Part shown: in pieces, positions 15,316 to 23,075 of the stretch
Layout of the letters: each line of letters starts with the position of its first letter
Position numbering within the stretch: the stretch's first letter is position 1
NCBI GenBank assembly: GCA_017522685.1
Contig: JAFWYN010000005.1
Span: 396,175-460,174, forward strand
Length of the DNA: 64,000 nt
Reading direction: 5' to 3'
Source of the DNA: Lachnospiraceae bacterium
GTDB taxonomy: Bacteria > Bacillota_A > Clostridia > Lachnospirales > Lachnospiraceae
The notes under the pieces: generated by a model
What the model saw: only the letters and a program-made list of their open reading frames with translations
Databases searched by the model: none
Told to the model about the DNA's origin: nothing
Program-made: the position numbers and the translations under genes

Positions 15316-16170
15316 ATGCTTTACTTATCAAGTTTTTTGTTTCCGGATATTGAGGAAGAATATGATTTTATATTTCGCATGAAGCGTACCTGCTATGATA
15401 CGGTTTATCCTTTTCAGATATTGTCTAAGCACGGGCTTAAGATGCTGGATTTTGAGCCGGTGACCATCCTGTACGGGGGTAACGGTTCCGGCAAAACCAC
15501 GGCTCTGAATGTTATCGCAGAAAAGCTGGGACTGCAAAGGGACAGTTTATACAATCGCAGTAACTTCTTTGAAGCTTACACCCGTATGTGCCGGTATGAT
15601 ACGGAGAATAAAATCCCCCGGGAAAGTGCGATTATTACCAGTGATGATGTGTTTGATTTTATGCTGAATCTGCGGTGTATGAACGAAGGTATTAACCAAA
15701 AGAGGGAGGAACTCTTCGAGGAGTATCAGGAGCTGAAGCATAAGAGTTTTCGGATGAATTCCTTGGAGGATTATGACCAATTAAAACGGGTCATCAGTGC
15801 CCGCAGCAAGACCCAGTCTAAGTTCGTACGTGCGAACCTGGCGGACAATGTACGGGAGCATTCCAACGGAGAAAGTGCCTTTTTATACTTCGGTGAGAAG
15901 ATTAAGGAGAATGCCCTGTATCTTTTGGATGAGCCGGAAAACAGCCTGTCACCTGCCAAGCAGCAGGAGCTTTTAAAGTTTTTGGAGGATTCGGCCCGGT
16001 TTTTCGGTTGTCAGTTTATCATAGCTACCCACTCCCCCTTCTTGCTTTCCATGAAGGGCGCCAAAATCTATGATTTGGATGAGGAGCCGGTGGATGTGAA
16101 GCGATGGACGGAGCTGAAAAATGTGAGGGAATACTATGAATTTTTCATGAGGCACGAGAGCGAGTTTTAG
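15316..16170 (+). CDS. AAA family ATPase (ABC/SMC-like, MutS/RecF-type fold)
   Basis: A single-domain ATPase of 284 residues with Walker A GGNGSGKTT (about residue 54), an ABC-type signature-like stretch (EHSNGESAFLYFGEKI), Walker B LYLLDEPENSLSP and a switch His in IIATHSPFLL. The short helical insertion in the middle (about 120-175) is much smaller than in SMC proteins. This matches stand-alone AAA_21-type predicted ATP-binding proteins, of unknown role, found alone or in defence operons. There is no partner nuclease here. ATG 15316, just after GAGGTG, is preferred to the upstream frame extension that runs through the terminator. Confidence 0.82.
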   Translation: MLYLSSFLFPDIEEEYDFIFRMKRTCYDTVYPFQILSKHGLKMLDFEPVTILYGGNGSGKTTALNVIAEKLGLQRDSLYNRSNFFEAYTRMCRYDTENKIPRESAIITSDDVFDFMLNLRCMNEGINQKREELFEEYQELKHKSFRMNSLEDYDQLKRVISARSKTQSKFVRANLADNVREHSNGESAFLYFGEKIKENALYLLDEPENSLSPAKQQELLKFLEDSARFFGCQFIIATHSPFLLSMKGAKIYDLDEEPVDVKRWTELKNVREYYEFFMRHESEF

Positions 16171-16281
16171 TGGACTTATTAGGAGGCTTGGTAGTAAAAT
16201 ATGTATGAAAGCTGTTAGCCGTAAAGAGGCAACGGCAAAGTCATAAATCAGAAATAAAGAAAGATATGAGGAGGAAGAAAC

Positions 16282-17082
16282 ATGTCAACGAATTATGAAG
16301 CACCAAAGGGATATGATGAAGTACAGGAAGGGGTAAGGTACAGTGAAATACAGGTGATTGAATACCCTTCCAAAACCACAGGAACCGTACGTAAGGCAAA
16401 TCTGCTTTTGCCCTTAGACTATACACCGGAAAAGAAGTACCCGGTTCTTTACCTGCTCCACGGTATCGGCGGCGACCACAATGAATGGTTGGGCGGCGAC
16501 CCTGCCACTGTAATGAGCAATCTGTGGGCCAAGGGGGAGGCCAAGGAAATGATCGTGGTAATCCCCAATGTCCGTGCCAGAGCCAATGATGAGGGGAATC
16601 CGGCGGATATTTTTACCCCCAATCATTTTAAGGCATTTGATAACTTTATCAACGACTTAACAAACGATTTGAAGCCTTACATAGAAGCAAATTATTCCGT
16701 AGCGGAGGGCAGAGAAAATACCGCTATCGCAGGACTTTCCATGGGTGGACGTACTTCACTGTACATCGGTTTCACCTTGCCGGAGACCTATGGATATATC
16801 GGAGCTTTCTGTCCGGCACCCGGCGTCTTAAGCTACAGCAATATTATGAATGCGGAGGACGGTCTCTTTACCCGTGAAAACTTCACCCTTCCCAAGGAGT
16901 TGAAGACCCTGGTAATGATCGTGGAGGGTGCTACTGATGAAGTGGTAAAGATTTGGCCTTCAACCTACCATCAGACATTGGTGGACAATGATGTGGACCA
17001 TATTTATTATGTAACCGAAGGCGGCCACGATTTCACGGTTTGGAAGCATGGCTTGTACAATTTTGCAAAGAGAATTTTTTAG
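16282..17082 (+). CDS. Esterase of the Fes/feruloyl-esterase type
   Basis: An alpha/beta hydrolase with VLYLLHGIGGDHNEW (oxyanion region), nucleophile Ser in GLSMGG (about residue 152), an Asp region near GATDEV and the catalytic His in EGGHDFTVWKHGLYNF. This is the CE1/esterase-D-like arrangement seen in acetylxylan and feruloyl esterases. There is no signal peptide, so it probably acts inside the cell on imported oligosaccharide esters. ATG 16282 follows GAGGAGG. It ends at a hairpin at 17119. Substrate is not determinable from sequence. Confidence 0.85.
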   Translation: MSTNYEAPKGYDEVQEGVRYSEIQVIEYPSKTTGTVRKANLLLPLDYTPEKKYPVLYLLHGIGGDHNEWLGGDPATVMSNLWAKGEAKEMIVVIPNVRARANDEGNPADIFTPNHFKAFDNFINDLTNDLKPYIEANYSVAEGRENTAIAGLSMGGRTSLYIGFTLPETYGYIGAFCPAPGVLSYSNIMNAEDGLFTRENFTLPKELKTLVMIVEGATDEVVKIWPSTYHQTLVDNDVDHIYYVTEGGHDFTVWKHGLYNFAKRIF

Positions 17083-17118
17083 TAAACGGCTACTAAGCGG
17101 GCTGATATGAAAATGATG

Positions 17119-17173
17119 AAAACGCCTTAAATCGTAGGGAGTGATGAATATTCTCCTTGATTTAAGGCGTTTT
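17119..17173. terminator. Long-stem hairpin between esterase gene and the GT-C-like gene
   Basis: AAAACGCCTTAAATC pairs perfectly with GATTTAAGGCGTTTT over 15 bp; the apical part GGGAG...CTCC also pairs. It separates two convergent genes and can act on both strands. Confidence 0.8.
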
Positions 17174-17210
17174 AGAGTTGCGACGTATCGGCATGGCATG
17201 CGGACACTAC

Positions 17211-19316
17211 CTAACGCACCCTATACAAACACACATCATCCACCTGATATTCTAATGGAAACATGGCTTGTAACGCATCTTCATCCACTGCGTAGGAGCT
17301 GCGTTCGAAGCTGCTGACCAAGACATAGTCCACAGCATATTCTTCAAATAGATGCAGGCCGGAAACAGGGTATTCATACATCTGGCGGACCTGTTCTTTG
17401 CGCTCCGTGGTATCTACACCATGGTAGTACAGGAAGGTGTCTGCTCCGCAGACCAGATTGCGGCCGGTGAGGGAGGCAATCTCGTTGTTATGACGGGTGT
17501 TGGTAAGAATCACCGCATCCGGTGCAGTGTTTTCTTCGATGTATTTGGCCAGTTCCACATATTGGGTTCCGTACAGCTGGTACTCGGATACCGCTTCCCT
17601 GCCCAGAGTAAGAATGCCGGACAGCAGGGAGAAGAACAATACACACCCTGCCAACAATCTGGCACCACCTAAATCTTTTACTTTTCTATAGAGTTCTACA
17701 CTGTAATCCGCAGCAATCACACACAAGAACAAATAGGCAATATAGAGCAATTTGTTATTATCGTACACATTGGGCTGGAATACCATCAGCTCTATGACAA
17801 ACCAGATGACTGCCACAGGCATAGTCAGAGCGGAAGCCACCTTTCGGCGGGCACAGATGCCGGCCAGTCCTAAGAGCAAGGGCAGTCCTATATTTTTCAG
17901 ATAAAACCAAGGATAGAAGTCCCCCTGATTGCCCCAGTTAAAATGTCCACGCAGCATATTGGTATTGCCAATCACATGGCCGAAGGTCCAGAACAGCAGC
18001 TGGGGAAGGGCCAGTAGTAATACGCATCCCAGATAAATGCCCCAGGTTTGTAGGATGTGCTTCCAACCGCCAGCGGTGATATGGCATATGAGCAGATAGG
18101 CTCCGTAAAGGATGCATGCGATGATGCCCATTACGCAGAAAATCAGCAAATCCTTCTCATGAATCTGTCCCTTTTTCAGCCAGCTTTGCAACAGACACAT
18201 GGCAAAAACAAAGGCGAACAGAAGCCAGCCTGTGGGAAGAGGGTGTCGGGTTTCGCCGGCTTGACTGTTATGAAGATAAGTCAGAAGCCAGGCAGCACTG
18301 ACCAGTCCCATACCTAAAAAGGAATGGGTGTGTATCATGGGTAAGGCACTGACCAGAATACCTGCGGGCAGGAAATGCTCTTTTCTTTCTTGAAAAACTG
18401 CCTTGTATAAAAGCCAGATGGCCGGGAACAGTACTGCATAGCCAAATAAGGTGGCACGTTGGGGCAGGAACATGTCCGCGATCACATTGACCCAGCGGAT
18501 ATTGTGTTCCACCAGATTGGTAGGTGTGGTATAAAAGCCGGTGAAAATATCTTTTAAAGTATAGCCTCCCTCTCGGCTCCAATTAATAAAGTAAAAGAAG
18601 CCCAGGCCGCCGTTTAGGAAAAAGAACAGGTAGGTCAGCAGAGCCTTGGCCCTGGAACGAAGCAGGGTTTGAGCCAGCAGATAAACACTGCCCAATATCT
18701 GTCCAAAGGCTGCAATCATGGGCAAGATATAAGCATAGCGTAAGGATGCCCCCATTAAATAAATGCTGGAAGAAATACTGTCGGATAAAAAGGGATAGGA
18801 CAGTCTGGCACCAGGAAACAGGGAGTATTCCGGTGGGAAAGTCCCCTGAACCGCGATACTGGTAATAAAGCCCAGATGCATATTCATATCCCCGTAGGTA
18901 CACTGGCCCGTCAGCATGGCGCCGTTTTCTGCCAAAGGTATGGTATGAGTATTCAGCAGGTACACCCAAAATAACATGGTAATGCCTGCACCCATGAGAA
19001 ATACCTTATGATAGGAAAGCTGCCCAATCAAGGTACGCAGAGTGGGCTTGCCGGACTTGTCCCCACGCAGGCTCCAAAATAAAAGAGGTAAGCCTGCCGC
19101 TAACGCCAACATATGGGACAGAATGGTAAAGTCAAAGAAAAATGCAAAAAGCACCGGTATCCACTGCAAAAGTACGGAGCCGGTCACACTTCCCAGCAAA
19201 GCCTTGGTAAGAGGACTTTCTTTTTTTAAGAGACGTGACATCACCAGGATGCCCACTATTTGAAAATATAGAAAATAAAGGGTACCCACCAGATTCCCCA
19301 GTGTACTGCCAAACAT
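17211..19316 (-). CDS. Polytopic membrane protein, GT-C glycosyltransferase-like
   Basis: A 701-residue protein with at least 12 predicted membrane segments followed by a soluble C-terminal part (about 600-701) that includes DAVILTNTRHNNEIASLTGR and a Tyr-rich end. An acidic loop after the third or fourth segment (CTYGDMNMHLGF, about 140-150) is placed like the catalytic Asp of GT-C transferases that use polyprenyl-linked sugars. The C-terminal domain resembles those seen in uncharacterised DUF2298-like or mannosyltransferase-like proteins. ATG 19316 follows a perfect AGGAGG. The gene is single. A role in surface glycan assembly is an inference. Confidence 0.7.
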   Translation of the reverse strand: MFGSTLGNLVGTLYFLYFQIVGILVMSRLLKKESPLTKALLGSVTGSVLLQWIPVLFAFFFDFTILSHMLALAAGLPLLFWSLRGDKSGKPTLRTLIGQLSYHKVFLMGAGITMLFWVYLLNTHTIPLAENGAMLTGQCTYGDMNMHLGFITSIAVQGTFPPEYSLFPGARLSYPFLSDSISSSIYLMGASLRYAYILPMIAAFGQILGSVYLLAQTLLRSRAKALLTYLFFFLNGGLGFFYFINWSREGGYTLKDIFTGFYTTPTNLVEHNIRWVNVIADMFLPQRATLFGYAVLFPAIWLLYKAVFQERKEHFLPAGILVSALPMIHTHSFLGMGLVSAAWLLTYLHNSQAGETRHPLPTGWLLFAFVFAMCLLQSWLKKGQIHEKDLLIFCVMGIIACILYGAYLLICHITAGGWKHILQTWGIYLGCVLLLALPQLLFWTFGHVIGNTNMLRGHFNWGNQGDFYPWFYLKNIGLPLLLGLAGICARRKVASALTMPVAVIWFVIELMVFQPNVYDNNKLLYIAYLFLCVIAADYSVELYRKVKDLGGARLLAGCVLFFSLLSGILTLGREAVSEYQLYGTQYVELAKYIEENTAPDAVILTNTRHNNEIASLTGRNLVCGADTFLYYHGVDTTERKEQVRQMYEYPVSGLHLFEEYAVDYVLVSSFERSSYAVDEDALQAMFPLEYQVDDVCLYRVR

Positions 19317-19426
19317 AATATGCCTCCTGTATCACATGGCTGTGTATGCCATGCGGTTTTAAAAGAAATAGTGATAGGCTAAGTATACCACCGGTGATGG
19401 GAAAAAGACAGCGAAAAATAGGGGAG

Positions 19427-19492
19427 CTTAAAAAAGTCTTAAAGAATTTTAAAGGTATCTTAAAACACATTTGAGGAAGAATGCGTTATCAT
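19427..19492 (+). promoter_or_regulatory. Four phased YTTAAA repeats before a -10: likely response-regulator site
   Basis: CTTAAA at 19427, CTTAAA at 19438, TTTAAA at 19448 and CTTAAA at 19459 start 11, 10 and 11 bases apart, one per helical turn on the same face. TATCAT at 19487-19492 begins 22 bases after the last repeat, the spacing expected for an activator that sits over the -35 region. This is the layout of OmpR/PhoB-family binding sites. The gene driven would be the lipoprotein at 19535. No two-component genes are in the window. Confidence 0.6.
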
Positions 19493-19534
19493 CTTATTTG
19501 TAGAGAAAGAACTTTGCAGAAAGGATGAGAAGAA

Positions 19535-21826
19535 GTGATAAGAGGAAAAAGAATTTACTTATTATGGATAATCGGCTTGCTTTTACTTGGGTTAACAGCA
19601 TGCGGAAAGAAGGAGAAAACAGATAATCAGGGAGGGGGGCAGCTTACTTCAGTTCTGAGCGGGGAGTATGTATACGTTCCCAATTTTGCCGATCTTAAGG
19701 ATACGGAGGGAAAGACCTTCTTAAGTCATAGCCTAGTAAAGGGGGATACCCTTTATTATAGTTTGATGAGCTACTATGATTTGGTAACCATGAAGTATGA
19801 TACGCAGTTCATAAAGATGGATAGGAATACCCCCGGGCAAGGGGAACGGCTACAGTTAGAGGAGCCACAGGCGGACGGATATGAAGCCAATGTGAGCTGT
19901 TTTCAGGTGGATCAGGAGGGCAATCTGTATGTGGCTTATTATCTGACACCTCCTTATGTGGAGGGAAAGCCCTATGATAACGATGATTTCACGACGTATA
20001 TTGTAAAGTATGACAACAAGCAGCAAAAGGTTTATGAAAAGGACTTGAAGAAGGTGCTTGTGGATGAAAACAATGGTTATATTTCCGCTATGGTGATAGG
20101 TGAGGATGGGCGTATATTAGCTTCTTCTTATGATGCTATCTATGTATTAAAGAAGAATGGAGACCTGCAAGCCACTATTCGCACGCAGGCGGGACAGATT
20201 AACGATATGTTTACTACGGTGGATGGTAAAGTGTTCTGTCTCCTTTACAACAGTACTGGCAAAAAGATGGAGCTGGCTGAGGTGGATACGAAGAAGAAAA
20301 GCTTGGGAGAGGTTTATCAGAATCTGCCGGAAGGAATCTTGAGGGTCAGCGGAGGAGCTCAGGGGAAATTACTTGTTATGGACAACAGTTACTTATATGA
20401 GTACGACTTGGCTACCGGGCAGGCGGTCCCCGTGGTAAGCTGGATGGACTGCTATTTAAACAGTAATGGCATCAATCATTTTACCATGCTGGAGGACGGG
20501 AATATTCTATTGACTTATGCGGACCATTCAAACGATACCAAGGAAGTGGTAAAGCTGACCAAAACAAAAGCCTCTGAGTTACCGCAAAAGGAGCAGTTGG
20601 TACTGTCCTCCCTTTATGATACCAAACAAAATCAGGAGCTTCAGAATGCTATTATGGAGTTTAACAGAACAAGTACCCAATATAAGATTGTCTATAAATC
20701 CTATATTGACTCAAACATGGGCCGGACGGAAAATACCATTCCGGACGCAAAGTCGCTGATGCATGCGGATTTGCTGAGTGATAATCCGCCGGATCTTATA
20801 GATTTGTCCTATGGTAGAATCGGGGATTTGGAGAGAGCCGGTATTTTGGAGGATTTGACGCCTTATCTGGAAAAAAGTCAGGTGATTAAGAAGGAGGACT
20901 TTGTACCCTCTGTTTTACAGGCCTATATCTACGGCGGAAAGCAAGTCACCATACCCGGAAGCTTCCGTTTGAATACCCTGATAGGGAAAAAGGCTTTGGT
21001 GGGTGATACACCCGGATGGACTTTAGAGGATATGATGCAGCTGGCAGAGCAGTATCCGGATGCCCGGCTGATGGAGATGATGACACAGGATATGAACCTG
21101 GAGATGTGTTTGCAATATAATAGCAGCTACTTCGTGGATTACGAAGCGGGAACCTGCCGATTCGATAGTCCCGAGTTTATCAGAGTGCTGGAGTTTGCCC
21201 GGAAGTTTGAGGGATATCCCACTTATAATCTTTCCGCACAGCTTCAGCAGAATAAGGTGCTTTTAAGTACACTGAGTATTTATAGTGTGGAGGAATACCA
21301 AAAATATCAATTGCTGTTTGGAGAGCCTACGGTCTGCATCGGATATCCTATGGTGGATGGTAGTAACGGAGTATTTATAGAAGCGGCTGACATGTACGGC
21401 ATTACGGCTAAGAGTGAACATAAGGAGGGAGCATGGGCCTTTATCGAAAAGAATCTAAGCAATCAAGGAGTTGGGGATGGCTATACCTGGGGCTTTCCGA
21501 CCCGCGTGGATGAACTGGAGGAGGTTTTCGAAGAAGCACAACGGCCGGAATATAAGAAGGATGAAAACGGACAACTGCAGGAAGTTCCCAAAACCACAGC
21601 CACATTTGCTGACTGGGAGGCTGAAATCTATCCTGCAGAGGAAGAGCAGATAGAGGTGCTCAGAAAGCTCATAGCAGAAGCCAAGCCGTTAAATGATAAT
21701 GATGCGGAAATCCTGAAAATCATAAAGGAGGAGGCACAGGCTTATTTTGTCGGACAAAAAACCGCAGAGGATGTGGCAAAGATTATACAAAGCAGGGTAT
21801 CTATATTTGTAAGCGAGAACGGATAA
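19535..21826 (+). CDS. Lipoprotein with N-terminal beta-propeller-like region and C-terminal solute-binding domain
   Basis: Signal sequence with lipobox LTAC (Cys about 23) and a polar linker. Residues about 45-360 contain repeated strands with LYVAYY, ILASSYDAIYVLKKNGDL, LLVMDNSYLYEYDLATG and ILLTYADHSND, a beta-propeller pattern. Residues about 365-760 look like a family 1 extracellular solute-binding protein (LQNAIMEFNRTSTQYKIVYK, ADLLSDNPPDLIDLS, KEGAWAFIEKNL, GFPTRVDEL). Ordinary binding proteins are about 450 residues, so this is a fusion. There are no ABC permease genes beside it, which argues for sensing or scavenging. GTG 19535 is the start, after AAGGATGAGAAG. Phased repeats at 19427 suggest control by a response regulator. 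Confidence 0.78.
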   Translation: MIRGKRIYLLWIIGLLLLGLTACGKKEKTDNQGGGQLTSVLSGEYVYVPNFADLKDTEGKTFLSHSLVKGDTLYYSLMSYYDLVTMKYDTQFIKMDRNTPGQGERLQLEEPQADGYEANVSCFQVDQEGNLYVAYYLTPPYVEGKPYDNDDFTTYIVKYDNKQQKVYEKDLKKVLVDENNGYISAMVIGEDGRILASSYDAIYVLKKNGDLQATIRTQAGQINDMFTTVDGKVFCLLYNSTGKKMELAEVDTKKKSLGEVYQNLPEGILRVSGGAQGKLLVMDNSYLYEYDLATGQAVPVVSWMDCYLNSNGINHFTMLEDGNILLTYADHSNDTKEVVKLTKTKASELPQKEQLVLSSLYDTKQNQELQNAIMEFNRTSTQYKIVYKSYIDSNMGRTENTIPDAKSLMHADLLSDNPPDLIDLSYGRIGDLERAGILEDLTPYLEKSQVIKKEDFVPSVLQAYIYGGKQVTIPGSFRLNTLIGKKALVGDTPGWTLEDMMQLAEQYPDARLMEMMTQDMNLEMCLQYNSSYFVDYEAGTCRFDSPEFIRVLEFARKFEGYPTYNLSAQLQQNKVLLSTLSIYSVEEYQKYQLLFGEPTVCIGYPMVDGSNGVFIEAADMYGITAKSEHKEGAWAFIEKNLSNQGVGDGYTWGFPTRVDELEEVFEEAQRPEYKKDENGQLQEVPKTTATFADWEAEIYPAEEEQIEVLRKLIAEAKPLNDNDAEILKIIKEEAQAYFVGQKTAEDVAKIIQSRVSIFVSENG

Positions 21827-21873
21827 AGAGCCCTCATGAATTCACAAATTTAACACACTTCACACACAAAACT

Positions 21874-21938
21874 TTCACCGAATCATCACCAACCCTTCAC
21901 AGAATCATCAATTTTTCTTGACATTTTACACATACAAT
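21874..21938 (+). promoter_or_regulatory. Phased TTCACN/ATCANN repeats and promoter of the Gld-type operon
   Basis: TTCACC (21874), ATCACC (21885), TTCACA (21896) and ATCAAT (21907) start exactly 11 bases apart, and the 15-mer TTCACCGAATCATCA recurs 22 bases on with one change. A TACAAT -10 lies at 21933-21938, 20 bases after the last repeat. A TTGACA at 21918 is in phase but too close to that -10 to act as its -35. The layout resembles PhoP/OmpR-type activated promoters. Confidence 0.55.
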
Positions 21939-21959
21939 GAATGAGAGAAGAAAGGTCTG

Positions 21960-21987
21960 TCCGGATTGCATGCAACGGCAATCCGGA
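21960..21987 (+). promoter_or_regulatory. Perfect hairpin in the leader of the Gld-type operon
   Basis: TCCGGATTGC and GCAATCCGGA form a perfect 10-bp stem with an 8-base loop, 13 bases before the ribosome binding site GGAGG (22001-22005). There is no U tract, so it is not a terminator; it may stabilise the mRNA 5' end. Confidence 0.5.
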
Positions 21988-22013
21988 TAGGCTATGTAAT
22001 GGAGGAAAACAGC

Positions 22014-23075
22014 ATGATAGAGGTAAGTAATCTTACGAAAAAGTATGGCAAGCATACGGCTGTGGATAATCTGTCCTTTCAGGTGGAAAAGGGACAGATT
22101 TATGGCTTTTTAGGACCCAATGGTGCCGGAAAATCCACTACCATGAATATCATTACAGGGTATTTGGCAGCTACGGAGGGTACAGTAAAAATCAACGGTT
22201 ATGATGTGTTGAAGGAGCCGGAGGAGGCGAAAAAGTGTATCGGATATCTGCCGGAGCTTCCCCCCTTATACATGGATATGACGGTGGGAGAATATCTGGA
22301 CTTTGTGGCACAGCTGAAAAAGGTGAAGGCAAAAGAAAGAGCGGAGCAGATCGCTGAAATCATGGAAAAAACGGGTATTACCGACATGAAGGGCAGACTG
22401 ATTAAGAACCTTTCCAAGGGCTATAAGCAGCGTGTAGGCCTGGCACAGGCACTGGTGGGATATCCGGAGGTAATCATCTTAGATGAGCCCAGCGTAGGTT
22501 TGGATCCCAAGCAGATTATAGAGATGAGAGAGTTTATCCGTTCCCTGGCGCAGGAGCATACGGTGATTTTAAGTTCTCATATTTTGTCGGAGGTAAAGGC
22601 GGTCTGCGACCATATTATGATTATTTCCCACGGCAAGCTGGTAGCCAGCGACTCCCCGGAAAATCTGCAGAAGATGATGGGCGGTTCCAGTGAATTGCAA
22701 ATCAGTGTACGGGGAAGAGAAGAAGAGGTGCTGAGTGTGCTTTCTTCTTTGGAGTACGTACAGAGTGTGACACTGGAAGAGGCAGAAGAGACGGGCTGTG
22801 TAAAAGTGATTATCACCACCGACCAAAGTGTGGATGTGCGTGAGCAGGTATTTTATAAGCTGGCTGAGTCCCATCTGCCCATTATGTCCATGAAGAAGGC
22901 AGAAAAGAGTCTGGAGGATATCTTCTTAGAGCTGACGGGTGAGGATACCCCGGAGGCACAGGAGGCGGAGCCCAATGCGGATGGCGAAGCACAGGAAATG
23001 CCTCAAGCAGAAGAAAAAACCTTGGAAGAAGCCCTGGAAGAGGCTTGGGGAAATCCGGAAAAGGAGGAAAACTAA
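22014..23075 (+). CDS. ABC transporter ATP-binding protein, GldA-like
   Basis: Standard ABC motifs in order: Walker A GPNGAGKST, Q-loop region GYLPELPPLY, signature LSKGYKQRVG, Walker B VIILDEPSVGLDP, and switch His in ILSSHILSE. After about residue 310 comes a low-complexity acidic tail rich in Glu, Ala and Gln. ATG 22014, 8 bases after GGAGG, is the start; a longer upstream frame is not needed. The next gene follows directly and encodes the permease fused to an auxiliary GldG-like domain, so this is the ATPase of a GldAFG-type exporter. In gliding Bacteroidetes these genes serve motility; in Clostridia their role is unknown. Confidence 0.87.
   Translation: MIEVSNLTKKYGKHTAVDNLSFQVEKGQIYGFLGPNGAGKSTTMNIITGYLAATEGTVKINGYDVLKEPEEAKKCIGYLPELPPLYMDMTVGEYLDFVAQLKKVKAKERAEQIAEIMEKTGITDMKGRLIKNLSKGYKQRVGLAQALVGYPEVIILDEPSVGLDPKQIIEMREFIRSLAQEHTVILSSHILSEVKAVCDHIMIISHGKLVASDSPENLQKMMGGSSELQISVRGREEEVLSVLSSLEYVQSVTLEEAEETGCVKVIITTDQSVDVREQVFYKLAESHLPIMSMKKAEKSLEDIFLELTGEDTPEAQEAEPNADGEAQEMPQAEEKTLEEALEEAWGNPEKEEN

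Noticed and set aside
15316..16170. Anti-phage defence system (Gabija- or Septu-like)
   Set aside because: The ATPase alone is not enough: no nuclease or helicase partner is adjacent; neighbours are a DUF1508 gene and an esterase.
16171..16281. Riboswitch before the esterase gene
   Set aside because: A short GCCGTAAAGAGGCAACGGC stretch looks structured, but it does not match a riboswitch consensus that I can verify by eye.
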